Shown here in pieces: positions 28,134-37,189 of a stretch of 47,635 nucleotides of DNA; within the stretch, counting starts at the first letter, position 1, and every line of letters starts with the position of its first letter. Below the pieces are notes generated by a model that had not been told where the DNA came from, did not search any database, and was given only the letters and a program-made list of their open reading frames with translations. The DNA comes from Oligoflexia bacterium (lineage in GTDB: Bacteria > Bdellovibrionota > Bacteriovoracia > Bacteriovoracales > Bacteriovoracaceae): the NCBI GenBank assembly GCA_015231325.1, contig JADGBS010000001.1, forward strand, positions 21,572 through 69,206, read 5' to 3'. Position numbers and translations under genes: made by a program.

Positions 28134-28208
28134 TTATCCTAAAATAAGTTTTTATCTTATTTTAAGATAACGTTTTATCCTAAAATAAGCAATATTTTTA
28201 TCTTAGGA
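28134..28208. promoter_or_regulatory. Putative operator array upstream of fic
   Basis: TTATCCTAAAATAAG at 28134-28148 and 28175-28189, inverted CTTATTTTAAGATAA at 28156-28170, partial TTATCTTAGGA at 28198-28208. Confidence 0.6.
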
Positions 28209-28372
28209 TTATGGAAAATTTTTCTTTGCCCTTAACAATCATAATGATTCAAAACATAACCTTTAGGCAAATACTCCTTTAAAATACGATTGGCCAGATC
28301 CAGGAGAATTCTTCACCTAAAATTTCATTGCGTTAGCTTTGAAATTTAGGTGGAGATGAATCCCTCATTACG

Positions 28373-28553
28373 TTAAAATTTGGACTACAACCCAAAACTG
28401 TCGATGCTCTCAAATCGGTATTAGGCATATTCACAGATCGATAGCGTCATGTCATCATCTATGGTTCAAGCGCAAAAGGCAATTACCGGAACGGGTCAGA
28501 TATCGATTTGACAATCGTCGCGCCAGCGCTAACACTTTCAGATCTTTTAAAAA
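28373..28553 (+). pseudogene. Frameshifted remnant duplicate of the MNT gene at 23598-23775
   Basis: Nearly identical over ~180 nt (tttggactacaacccaaaactgtcgatgctctcaaatc...cagatcttttaaaaa) with small indels around gtattaggc and gcgtcatgtcatcatc. Confidence 0.92.
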
Positions 28554-28692
28554 GGTATACAAATATTTCATTCGCTTACTCCTCTTGTTGATTCTTGAAT
28601 TGCAAAAAAAGTCGCCTGACATTGACAAAAACTTGAAAACACCGTAGTCTGATCGGAACATCGATTTTGGAATATTAGAGTTACCTGGAGTT

Positions 28693-29181
28693 GTGATGAA
28701 CGAGAAGAGCGAAAATAATGAAAAATTGGCACAACACGGCCGGTTACTAAAAGAGGAGTGCGATCGATTAAAAAAATCTAGACAATACCTAGATAGATCT
28801 TACGAAAAGTGCGGAAAGGTGGTGAAGAGACGGGTAATTGATGATTACCAGGAAGATGAATTGGAAAAGATGGAGGCCCTTTGTGCGCGTTTTGCAAGGA
28901 CAACAGACATAATAATTCAAAAGATATTGCCGCTTATTGAATATCTGAATTTGAATACACGTAAAGGCTCCGTGCGCGACCTTATTAATATGGGCGAAAA
29001 GTTAGAATTGATAAGTGATGCCAATAATTTTGTGGAGATTAGACTGCTGCGAAATTCGATTGCGCATGAATATGCGGAAGAAAATTTAATCGCGCTTTTT
29101 GATGAAATTATGCGCCGAACACCAGAAGTGTTGTCTACAGTTGATAAAATAGACACATACATAAAGAGAACCGTTGTATGA
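28693..29181 (+). CDS. HepT-like HEPN toxin
   Basis: LLRNSIAHEYAEENL (RNxxxHxY); overlaps MNT gene by 4 nt. Confidence 0.85.
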   Translation: MMNEKSENNEKLAQHGRLLKEECDRLKKSRQYLDRSYEKCGKVVKRRVIDDYQEDELEKMEALCARFARTTDIIIQKILPLIEYLNLNTRKGSVRDLINMGEKLELISDANNFVEIRLLRNSIAHEYAEENLIALFDEIMRRTPEVLSTVDKIDTYIKRTVV

Positions 29182-29474
29182 GGCTGTCTACTGAAGAAAA
29201 AAATACGATTATTTCTTGCATCCTTGAGTTTGACCCTCATGCTAAAGTTTATCTTTTTGGATCAAGAACTGATGAACACAAAAAAGGCGGTGATTTGGAT
29301 ATTTTGGTAATCAGTGAATTGTTGTCATTTAGTGACAAATTTAAAATCTTAGCAAAAATTGAAGGTGCAATGGGGGAACAGCAAATTGATCTCCTGCTAA
29401 AAAATCAAGATGAGGCCGATAAAAGCTCCTTCGTCCAATCGTTTATCAGTGATGCCATCCTCCTTAACCCATAA
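29178..29474 (+). CDS. MNT-type nucleotidyltransferase antitoxin
   Basis: VYLFGSRTDEHKKGGDLDILVISE. Confidence 0.88.
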   Translation: MRLSTEEKNTIISCILEFDPHAKVYLFGSRTDEHKKGGDLDILVISELLSFSDKFKILAKIEGAMGEQQIDLLLKNQDEADKSSFVQSFISDAILLNP

Positions 29475-29795
29475 ATCTAAAAAAATATATTGGATTTTTC
29501 TGTACACACCTCCCCAAAAAAAAATAAAGAAGCTATTCTCATTTTGCCACGTTCTCCTGATCGTATCTCGCAACTGCCTGATTGTTGCTTATCATAATTA
29601 TATTGAAAGGCCAAAAACCCCCAAAAAACCGCAATAGAAAGCAAGAATGCGGTAATAATTAACAATGTTGTTTAAATAATTTAAGATGGACACACATCAG
29701 TAAACACATGTAAAATTTGCTATAAACAAAATTATGTAAAGACTCTATTTTTTGCTTGGGATTGCACAAAACTTTTTGTTTCAATTATGGTATAA

Positions 29796-30863
29796 TTACG
29801 ACATAGTCATTTTCTTTGCCAAAACAAAAAATTCATGCCCCTTCCTATCATAGTAGTCGACTTTATCTTTTTCACGATCAGCAAAAAAACTGTACCCCCT
29901 AGCTATTGGTCCTCTCCCATGAAGGTAGCTATTGAAAACTTTTAGGGGGTTATGCTTCCAATATGTTGCCAGTGGTGTTGTTTTGTAAGCATCATCAAGC
30001 GTAGGAGGTGTTTGTATAGGAAATGATATAAAATCTTTAACACCCCAACCTTGGCGATGGCGCTTCAATCCAAATTTAAAGAATATTTTCTTTTCAAAAC
30101 CGCACTTAGCTAACAATTCATCTAAGGTCTTAGGGAGATAATAATGAAAATGATTTAAATAAATAAGATGTTCATCTTCTCCATTATTAATAAATCGTTG
30201 ATGACAAGGCCAAAAATCTTCGAGACCATTTGGTGTGATAAAGAAAATATGTCCTTCTGGGTTAAGAAAGTATCTTATATCATTCAGAAAGCTAAAAGGA
30301 TCTCTCACATGTTCAAGAAGATCCCGCATAACAATCAGATCAAACTTTTTGACGCCAGGAATTATATTCTGTTTTAACTCTCCCTCATAGGCCTCACAAT
30401 CGAAGTATTTCTTATAGTGGGATATAAGATCTGCAACAATATCAACATACGTGATTTTAGCTTTGGGATAAATCTTTCTTATTCCTTGAGAAAAATACCC
30501 ATCTCCCGCACCAACCTCAAGAATGTTAAATTCTGATTCTTTGCTCATTTCTATGGTTTTTGTTAAATATCGTCGAGCAAAATAACTTCCTCTGCGATAA
30601 GATCGCTTAAATCCTCTGATAATTTTGGCCGATGGTTCTTTTGACTGCTGTATTTGATAGAGAAGAGAGCATCCATCGGCCGTAGTTTTAACTTCTGGAA
30701 TCGGATCAAAACTTATTAGGCCACATTTAGGACATTGTACGTTCGTATAGTGATTTAGGCCTATAAAATTCACCTTGCCTACGATATTCCCTTTTTCTGC
30801 TTTGCATAAGCAGCATGGATCTTGTCTTCTAATATTTTGTCTCGAGCTTTTAAACATAAACAT
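29796..30863 (-). CDS. SAM-dependent class I methyltransferase with N-terminal Cys-rich (zinc-ribbon-like) segment
   Basis: CCLC...CPKCG; NILEVGAGDGYFSQGIRKIYPKAKITYVD; FDLIVMRDLLEHVRDPFSFLNDI. Confidence 0.85.
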   Translation of the reverse strand: MFMFKSSRQNIRRQDPCCLCKAEKGNIVGKVNFIGLNHYTNVQCPKCGLISFDPIPEVKTTADGCSLLYQIQQSKEPSAKIIRGFKRSYRRGSYFARRYLTKTIEMSKESEFNILEVGAGDGYFSQGIRKIYPKAKITYVDIVADLISHYKKYFDCEAYEGELKQNIIPGVKKFDLIVMRDLLEHVRDPFSFLNDIRYFLNPEGHIFFITPNGLEDFWPCHQRFINNGEDEHLIYLNHFHYYLPKTLDELLAKCGFEKKIFFKFGLKRHRQGWGVKDFISFPIQTPPTLDDAYKTTPLATYWKHNPLKVFNSYLHGRGPIARGYSFFADREKDKVDYYDRKGHEFFVLAKKMTMS

Positions 30864-31233
30864 TTGTGTATCCTGTTGTATATCCTAATAAATTGACGAT
30901 CAATGTGTTTGATTGAGGAAGATTAAACTAGCACCTAAAATGCTTTATATAATCCATAACATAACATTTTCATCGGCCATTGTCTGGCCTTATATTTTTG
31001 CCCTCACTATGAGTGGGTATTTAATCACCAAGTTCCCTTTTTTGAGCTAAATTAGGCATGGAAATACGCTACTACAAACTTAAACACTCTTATATTAAAC
31101 AAATTGATGAATCCTAATATTTAATGTAGCAAAGGCGATTTAGTAACTAGCTGGTCGATCTCGTAATCAAAGACCATAATTGTTACAATGTGAACTTAGC
31201 GCCTATATTCACAAAAATTTTGACGAAAAAAAG

Positions 31234-31263
31234 ATAGATCAAAATAGATCAAAATAGATCAAA
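31234..31263 (+). repeat. 3 x 10-bp tandem repeat ATAGATCAAA
   Basis: Read directly. Confidence 0.95.
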
Positions 31264-31299
31264 CGGTGAAGAAAACGATAAAGGAAATGGTAATTTTTA

Positions 31300-32991
31300 A
31301 TGGAAGCAAACAACCCCCAAAAAAAATATCTATTCATTGGAATTATTGATGCTGTCATTTTCGTAATATCATTCTATTTTACAATAGATGCAGCAGCACT
31401 TCATCAAATAAATAAATACTCCCATCTGTATTTAATAACAGTGTTTTTTACTGCCTCAATTATATCTGTCATTTTTTACTTTTGGTCTTATCGCAAACGC
31501 ATTCAAAAATTTTCATTAATATCTGGTCCTTTGGCATTTATTTTTTGTTCTGTGATAATTGCCCTGCTTATGTACTTGTCACAACAAATGGATACTAACG
31601 CAGCGAAAACTACAAATGAGTATTTCACTCTAGGATGGTTTCCATCAGAATGGCATATATTACCCACAGTTTGGTTTTGGTTTTTTGTTAGCAATTACCA
31701 ATACAGTGTCGTCTACTTTCTTCTTTCTATCGGGGCCATTATCCGTCAAATAAAAGGAAAACAAACCTTCAATACATTGTGGTTCTCCATAACGCTTCTC
31801 GTTTGGTCATTTTTATATACGATCATCAATATACCATATGCATTAAAAATTCTTGGAATGATGTCTCCCCCTCTTATCGCTTCAATGATTTTTGGCCTAT
31901 TAAAACAAAAGATTGCGGAAAGACGAGCCTTTTTCTTGGGAATAATTTTTATGTTCCCTTGTTTAAATTACCTAGGAATAATCCCTTTTTCCTTTCTTCA
32001 TTCCTACAAACAATTTCCAGGTCTAACCAAAATATTTCCGGTGAATACTCATCCCCAAATTCCTCCTATACATTATCGCGACCTTCTTTTTGATGAAAAA
32101 AAAGAGATCCTGTATATTTCCTGGGGCCCAACTTGTGGTCTTTTAAAAATTGATCTCAAAAGCGGAAAACAAGAAAATAAGGGTGATGATCTAATGAGGT
32201 ATATAGAATTTTCATCTGATCATTCAACAATTATTGGAGCTGGTTGGTATAGCAGATCTTATATTGAATATTCTACTAATCCATTCAAAGTATCAAAAAA
32301 AATATCGCTATCTTCTTTTGGCGTAAGGCAACTATTTACCGCTAAAAAACAAGGGTCCAGTGTATATTTTAGTGCTTCTGAACATCCAATTATTGCTCGC
32401 ATTAATTATGATTCGTGGAAACCAATCGTAATAAAGTATCTCACCAAAGAGGGTTTGACAAAAATGCCTATTGGGCCAGCTCATTTTTTAATATCTCCCG
32501 ATAATTCAAAAATTTATTTAACAATGATGATAGCAGATGTTCCAGATACTTATGTTTTTTACATTTTGAATGCAAAAACATTGGATGTTATCGCAAAAAT
32601 TGATTTACCTGAACTTATTGTAGGTGTTGCCATTGATAAACATCATGATTACATATACCTTCCCAGTTTTTTCACAAGAAAAATATTTTATATTGACCTC
32701 AAACAAAATAAAATCACTGATATCAAGGAGGGGGTCTTTCATTCAAGAATGCTTTATTACGACCCAATAAGGGATTTTATTATTGCTGGATCATTTTATA
32801 ATGGGGAGTTAGCAGTAATTGATAGAAAAACTGGAAAAAAAATGTTCAGCGATAAAATCACTCATCGCATTCAATTAGGAAAGATAAGTGAAGATGGCAA
32901 CCGATTTGTTTTCAATACTTCTTCCGGAGTTTATACGCTCGATTTAATAAAAATTAACAACTATATTATAGAAAATAATTTACGAAATTGA
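31300..32991 (+). CDS. Multi-pass membrane protein fused to beta-propeller-like C-terminal domain
   Basis: N-terminal ~240 aa with several hydrophobic helices; C-terminal half has repeated blade-like segments (KEILYISWGPTCGLLKIDLKSGKQ; YIYLPSFFTRKIFYIDLKQNKIT; DFIIAGSFYNGELAVIDRKTGKK). Confidence 0.65.
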   Translation: MEANNPQKKYLFIGIIDAVIFVISFYFTIDAAALHQINKYSHLYLITVFFTASIISVIFYFWSYRKRIQKFSLISGPLAFIFCSVIIALLMYLSQQMDTNAAKTTNEYFTLGWFPSEWHILPTVWFWFFVSNYQYSVVYFLLSIGAIIRQIKGKQTFNTLWFSITLLVWSFLYTIINIPYALKILGMMSPPLIASMIFGLLKQKIAERRAFFLGIIFMFPCLNYLGIIPFSFLHSYKQFPGLTKIFPVNTHPQIPPIHYRDLLFDEKKEILYISWGPTCGLLKIDLKSGKQENKGDDLMRYIEFSSDHSTIIGAGWYSRSYIEYSTNPFKVSKKISLSSFGVRQLFTAKKQGSSVYFSASEHPIIARINYDSWKPIVIKYLTKEGLTKMPIGPAHFLISPDNSKIYLTMMIADVPDTYVFYILNAKTLDVIAKIDLPELIVGVAIDKHHDYIYLPSFFTRKIFYIDLKQNKITDIKEGVFHSRMLYYDPIRDFIIAGSFYNGELAVIDRKTGKKMFSDKITHRIQLGKISEDGNRFVFNTSSGVYTLDLIKINNYIIENNLRN

Positions 32992-32993
32992 AA

Positions 32994-33028
32994 AAAACAT
33001 AAAACATAAAACATAAAACATAAAACAT
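32994..33028 (+). repeat. 5 x 7-bp tandem repeat AAAACAT
   Basis: Read directly, between ORFs 31300-32991 and 33054-34538. Confidence 0.95.
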
Positions 33029-33053
33029 AAAAAACAAACATGGATTTCGTTAA

Positions 33054-34538
33054 ATGAAAATATTATTAATCTCTACCGAACGCTTATCCGCGATGGAAGA
33101 CTGCGTCTGTGCTCCTCTGGGAATAATGTACTTGGCATCTGTTGCCAAACAGGCAGGACATAAGGTTAAACTTATCAACCTACGATCCATTCGCTCAATA
33201 AATGAAACCAAACAGGCATTAATAGATAGTGTTGAATGGAAACCAGATTTAATTGGATTAAGTGCAACCTCACCTTACTCCTCTATCTTTGAAACCGTCG
33301 CTCTGTATTTTAGAAGAGAACTTCCTCACGCTATTATTATTGGAGGTGGTCCACATTCGACAGTTGATAACCATGAAATTCTAATCAAGGGTTTAGTAGA
33401 TATTTGTGTTTTAGGAGAGGGTGAAAAGACGTTCATGGAATTAATAGAGCGTATCAAAATAAAAAAAAGTTATGAATCAATTCCAGGTATATCATATATT
33501 GCCGAAGGTAAAGTGATTGAGGTTCCTCTAAGCAGCTATATAGAAAATTTAGATCTATTGCCCTTTCCTGCGTGGGAAATGATAGATTTAAAACAATATA
33601 AGAATTTTTCAGGAATGGCAGATTATTTCCGCTGGAGCGCAACCATCCTCACTTCTCGCGGCTGTCCATATAAGTGCATCTACTGCCATAATCAATTCGG
33701 TAAACATTTTCGAGCAAGATCCGTCAGAAATGTTCTTGATGAAATTGACTTACTATACAATAACTATGGATTGCGTAATTTCGAATTTGTCGACGATATA
33801 TTTAATTTTAATTTAGCAAGGGCCAAAGAAATCCTTAAGGGTATTCGAGAAAAATTTGAAAATATAAAAATTGCTTTTCCTAACGGATTGCGCGCTGACA
33901 TATTGGATGAAGAGATAATAATTCTTTTAAAACAAGCAGGATGTTGGCATGTATCCATACCTATTGAAACTTACTCTTACAGAATGCAGAAAATTATTAA
34001 AAAAAACTTAGATTTGCAAAAAGTGGAAGAAGCTATTTATTTACTAAAAAAACACAAAATCCATACCCGAGGCTTCTTGATGATAGGGCTCCCTGACGAA
34101 AAATATGATGAAATTATAGATTCAATGTCCTCAATGTTAAAAAGGCCATTAAACTATTTATTAATCTTTATGGCAACTCCGTTTAATAAAACTGAACTAC
34201 AAAAAAAGATAGAACCAATAAATTATAGAAAAATGATTGATTACAAAGAAACAATTGATTATCGTTTAGGATTAAGTACTACTGGTAATATACCATATAA
34301 AGAATTAGAAAAAATCAGAAGTCATTATTACCGAAAAGGCATTTTACGATTTCGCAATTGGAAATACTGGTGTTCAGCCGCTCTAGGTTTAATAAAAGGA
34401 GGCGCCTTTAAAAGAATAGGTATCATTCTCATTAGTTTGAGTGGTCTAGGTAAAAACTGTATAAAAAAAGCTGGTATCAATATTCGCATTCAGGAGTTCG
34501 AACATTTCAAAAGAAGCCTATTGGAATCATTACACTAG
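33054..34538 (+). CDS. B12-binding-domain radical SAM protein
   Basis: N-terminal Rossmann-like B12 region (LGIMYLASVAKQAGHKVKLINL...IIIGGGPHSTV); SRGCPYKCIYCHNQFGKHFRARS (CxxxCxxC). Confidence 0.9.
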   Translation: MKILLISTERLSAMEDCVCAPLGIMYLASVAKQAGHKVKLINLRSIRSINETKQALIDSVEWKPDLIGLSATSPYSSIFETVALYFRRELPHAIIIGGGPHSTVDNHEILIKGLVDICVLGEGEKTFMELIERIKIKKSYESIPGISYIAEGKVIEVPLSSYIENLDLLPFPAWEMIDLKQYKNFSGMADYFRWSATILTSRGCPYKCIYCHNQFGKHFRARSVRNVLDEIDLLYNNYGLRNFEFVDDIFNFNLARAKEILKGIREKFENIKIAFPNGLRADILDEEIIILLKQAGCWHVSIPIETYSYRMQKIIKKNLDLQKVEEAIYLLKKHKIHTRGFLMIGLPDEKYDEIIDSMSSMLKRPLNYLLIFMATPFNKTELQKKIEPINYRKMIDYKETIDYRLGLSTTGNIPYKELEKIRSHYYRKGILRFRNWKYWCSAALGLIKGGAFKRIGIILISLSGLGKNCIKKAGINIRIQEFEHFKRSLLESLH

Positions 34539-36109
34539 TATACTTCATCTCTTTTATCTATTCCATCTCCTCTATCAATTCTAGGTTTCATTATCAGTGA
34601 TATAAATGATAACAGTAGATGGATCTTTGAGAAAATCACCTCCGGTAAATTTTCTGTAACAAAACGAGTTAATCGCATATCGTATATGCGAAACAATAAA
34701 GCGAAAAGGGGATAACTATCCTTGTACACTTGATAACGGAATAAACGACTCAAGTGATATATTTGACTTTTGGGAAATTGAGGCATTTCCAAACAAGTCT
34801 CTCTGTAAATTCTAAAAGATTTGGGAGTAATTCGCAACCACCCATTTTTTTCACATACATTATATAGATCTGTCTTTGGAACAGGGTTATAAATAAATAT
34901 TTGAGGACCTGCACCATAAGAAGAGCTAAATACGATTTGTTTTTTGTGTATCGTTCGACAAACTTCCACCGTCTGCTTAAACATTTCAGGAGTCTCAAAA
35001 GGAAGACCTATCATGCAAGAAATAACGGCCTTTATTTTATACTTATTAAGTAATTCAGCATTTTGAATAAACCTATCAATATCGATGCCCTTTTTTATTA
35101 CTTTATTTCTAATGTATTCATGGCCCGATTCCAGTCCCATAAAAACGTGCCGACAACCTGCCCTAGCTAAATTTTCAATTACCTCTTGGTCAAGTCCATT
35201 ACAATGAGAAAAACAATCAAACGTCCACTTGAATTGTTCTGCATACCTTTGGCAAAAATTTATTATCCAATTACGATCTGATGTAAAATGTTCATCGAAA
35301 AAATTAATATTTTTATAATCATATTTTTTACCCACAAAAGCAAGTTCATCGAGCACGCTATCTACACTACGTCTTCTTTCCCACCGTCCTTTTCCTGCCT
35401 TAGAAAAAACAGCATTTATACAAAATGTACATTTATACAAACAGGATCCTCTACTTACTGTTGTAATTAATGTATTATGATTTTGATCTATGATCTTTTG
35501 AAAATCAACTGCATCTCTATCCATGTAAGGCAGGCCATCCAAATCATCTATAAACTCACGATAATCATTTTTTATGATCTCTCCATTTTTTTTCAACCAA
35601 ATATTTTTTATATTTGTTGATTCAATGTCATGTGTATTTAATTTCCGTAGATATTCTAAAAGCGCTTCCTCCCCTTCGCCAATACAAATAGCGTCAACAT
35701 TAGGAATAATAATCGTTTTTTCTGGTTCTAAAATGGGGTAGTTACCACCAACAATTACTGGTATCTTCTGATCAAACTCTCTGGCAATATTTGCTAAAAC
35801 TGGCAAATGTTGTTCTTCAGTAAAATTTATACTTATCCCAACCACATCCGGATTAAATTGTTTTAATGCCTCCCGGTATATTCTCATGTCAGTTTTTTTT
35901 TCTACAACAACGACTTTGGTTTGATGCTGATAACGTTTTAAGTACGCACTAAGGGCAACCACACCATGTGGCAATTTCCACCGAAAATCATTGTGCATGT
36001 TTGATGAAACCAATAAAATACGCATTTCACCCCCCAACTGATAAGCTGATAAACCGATAAACTGATCATCAGATCTTTTCGTCTTAGATTTATTTTCTAA
36101 CTTCTGCAA
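34535..36109 (-). CDS. B12-binding-domain radical SAM protein
   Basis: GVVALSAYLKRYQHQTKVVVVEK...IPVIVGGNYPILEPE; SRGSCLYKCTFCINAVF (CxxxCxxC). Confidence 0.9.
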   Translation of the reverse strand: MQKLENKSKTKRSDDQFIGLSAYQLGGEMRILLVSSNMHNDFRWKLPHGVVALSAYLKRYQHQTKVVVVEKKTDMRIYREALKQFNPDVVGISINFTEEQHLPVLANIAREFDQKIPVIVGGNYPILEPEKTIIIPNVDAICIGEGEEALLEYLRKLNTHDIESTNIKNIWLKKNGEIIKNDYREFIDDLDGLPYMDRDAVDFQKIIDQNHNTLITTVSRGSCLYKCTFCINAVFSKAGKGRWERRRSVDSVLDELAFVGKKYDYKNINFFDEHFTSDRNWIINFCQRYAEQFKWTFDCFSHCNGLDQEVIENLARAGCRHVFMGLESGHEYIRNKVIKKGIDIDRFIQNAELLNKYKIKAVISCMIGLPFETPEMFKQTVEVCRTIHKKQIVFSSSYGAGPQIFIYNPVPKTDLYNVCEKNGWLRITPKSFRIYRETCLEMPQFPKSQIYHLSRLFRYQVYKDSYPLFALLFRIYDMRLTRFVTENLPEVIFSKIHLLLSFISLIMKPRIDRGDGIDKRDEVY

Positions 36110-36998
36110 AAGTGCGCTTTATGGCCTTTTGGAATTTATATTTTGGATGACCAAATATTACTACTATTCCGCCGGAATCTTGGTTGATTATTCCATACTT
36201 GCTTTTAAACCATTTCGGCATTCGTTGAATCAAAGGGGCCACACTACCAATCATACAAGAACCAAGTCCTAAAGACTCACTCGCCAACATTGCATAAGTA
36301 GCAGCAATCATCACATCGCCATCTTCTGTATAAGGCGTTCGATAAAAATACATTGCTAAAGGAGCATCATAAAATAAATAATCAAGACCTTGTTTCTTTC
36401 CCTTTAAGAGTTCTTGAAACAGAGGAATAATAAAACATTTAAAGGCCTCTCGCTTTTCCTTGCTCATGAATATACCTAACACTTTAATGAGACCAAACAT
36501 CCATTTCATCTTTTCAACTGCGCCTAGATAATCAAAGGCAAATTCACGAACCTTTGCTTTATTGTCCAAAATCAAAACTTTCACATCCGATGGAGGGATA
36601 CCCATGGGAGCGGTTTCTGCGGCCAGAATTATTTTATTAATTATTTCGGAAGCTACTGGTTTATCTTGAAAATTTCTAGTACTTCTTCGTTTAAGCATCA
36701 GACCATACATATGTTCATACGAAGCAAATTCTCGAGGTAAATCAATTAAGTCCTTTGTGGAAAAACAGCGGCCTTCAATACTTATTGCTCCACGAGGACA
36801 AACCGCCGCACATGATCCACAAGCAAAACATCCAAAAAAACTATCTGGTTTGGGAACCATTTTGCCATTCTCGTTGACAATCATAGAGCAAATCGAAGAA
36901 CAAATCCCACAGACTGTACACAAATTGTAATTAATTTTTACTCTACCGTTTTCCCTGGTTCTACTAGTAATTATTGGCATATTATTCCTCCTGGTCAT
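36090..36998 (-). CDS. Nitroreductase-family protein with N-terminal 2[4Fe-4S] ferredoxin domain
   Basis: CTVCGICSSICSM...CFACGSCAAVCPRGAISI; RRSTRNFQDKPVASEIINKIILAAETAPMG. Confidence 0.92.
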   Translation of the reverse strand: MTRRNNMPIITSRTRENGRVKINYNLCTVCGICSSICSMIVNENGKMVPKPDSFFGCFACGSCAAVCPRGAISIEGRCFSTKDLIDLPREFASYEHMYGLMLKRRSTRNFQDKPVASEIINKIILAAETAPMGIPPSDVKVLILDNKAKVREFAFDYLGAVEKMKWMFGLIKVLGIFMSKEKREAFKCFIIPLFQELLKGKKQGLDYLFYDAPLAMYFYRTPYTEDGDVMIAATYAMLASESLGLGSCMIGSVAPLIQRMPKWFKSKYGIINQDSGGIVVIFGHPKYKFQKAIKRTFAEVRK

Positions 36999-37189
36999 AA
37001 TAATACATAATAACTATGAGAATACACAATTTTAGTTATAACACTAAGTTATTATTCAATATTGGACTATTGTATTGGAACTGGCCAATTATATAGAGGC
37101 CGTTGGAATTCAAGGTCTATTCGGTCTATCCGTCACCAAAAAAACAAAATGTCTTGGTGAGTAGCACTGCCGCTTGATTGGCCGGCCGC

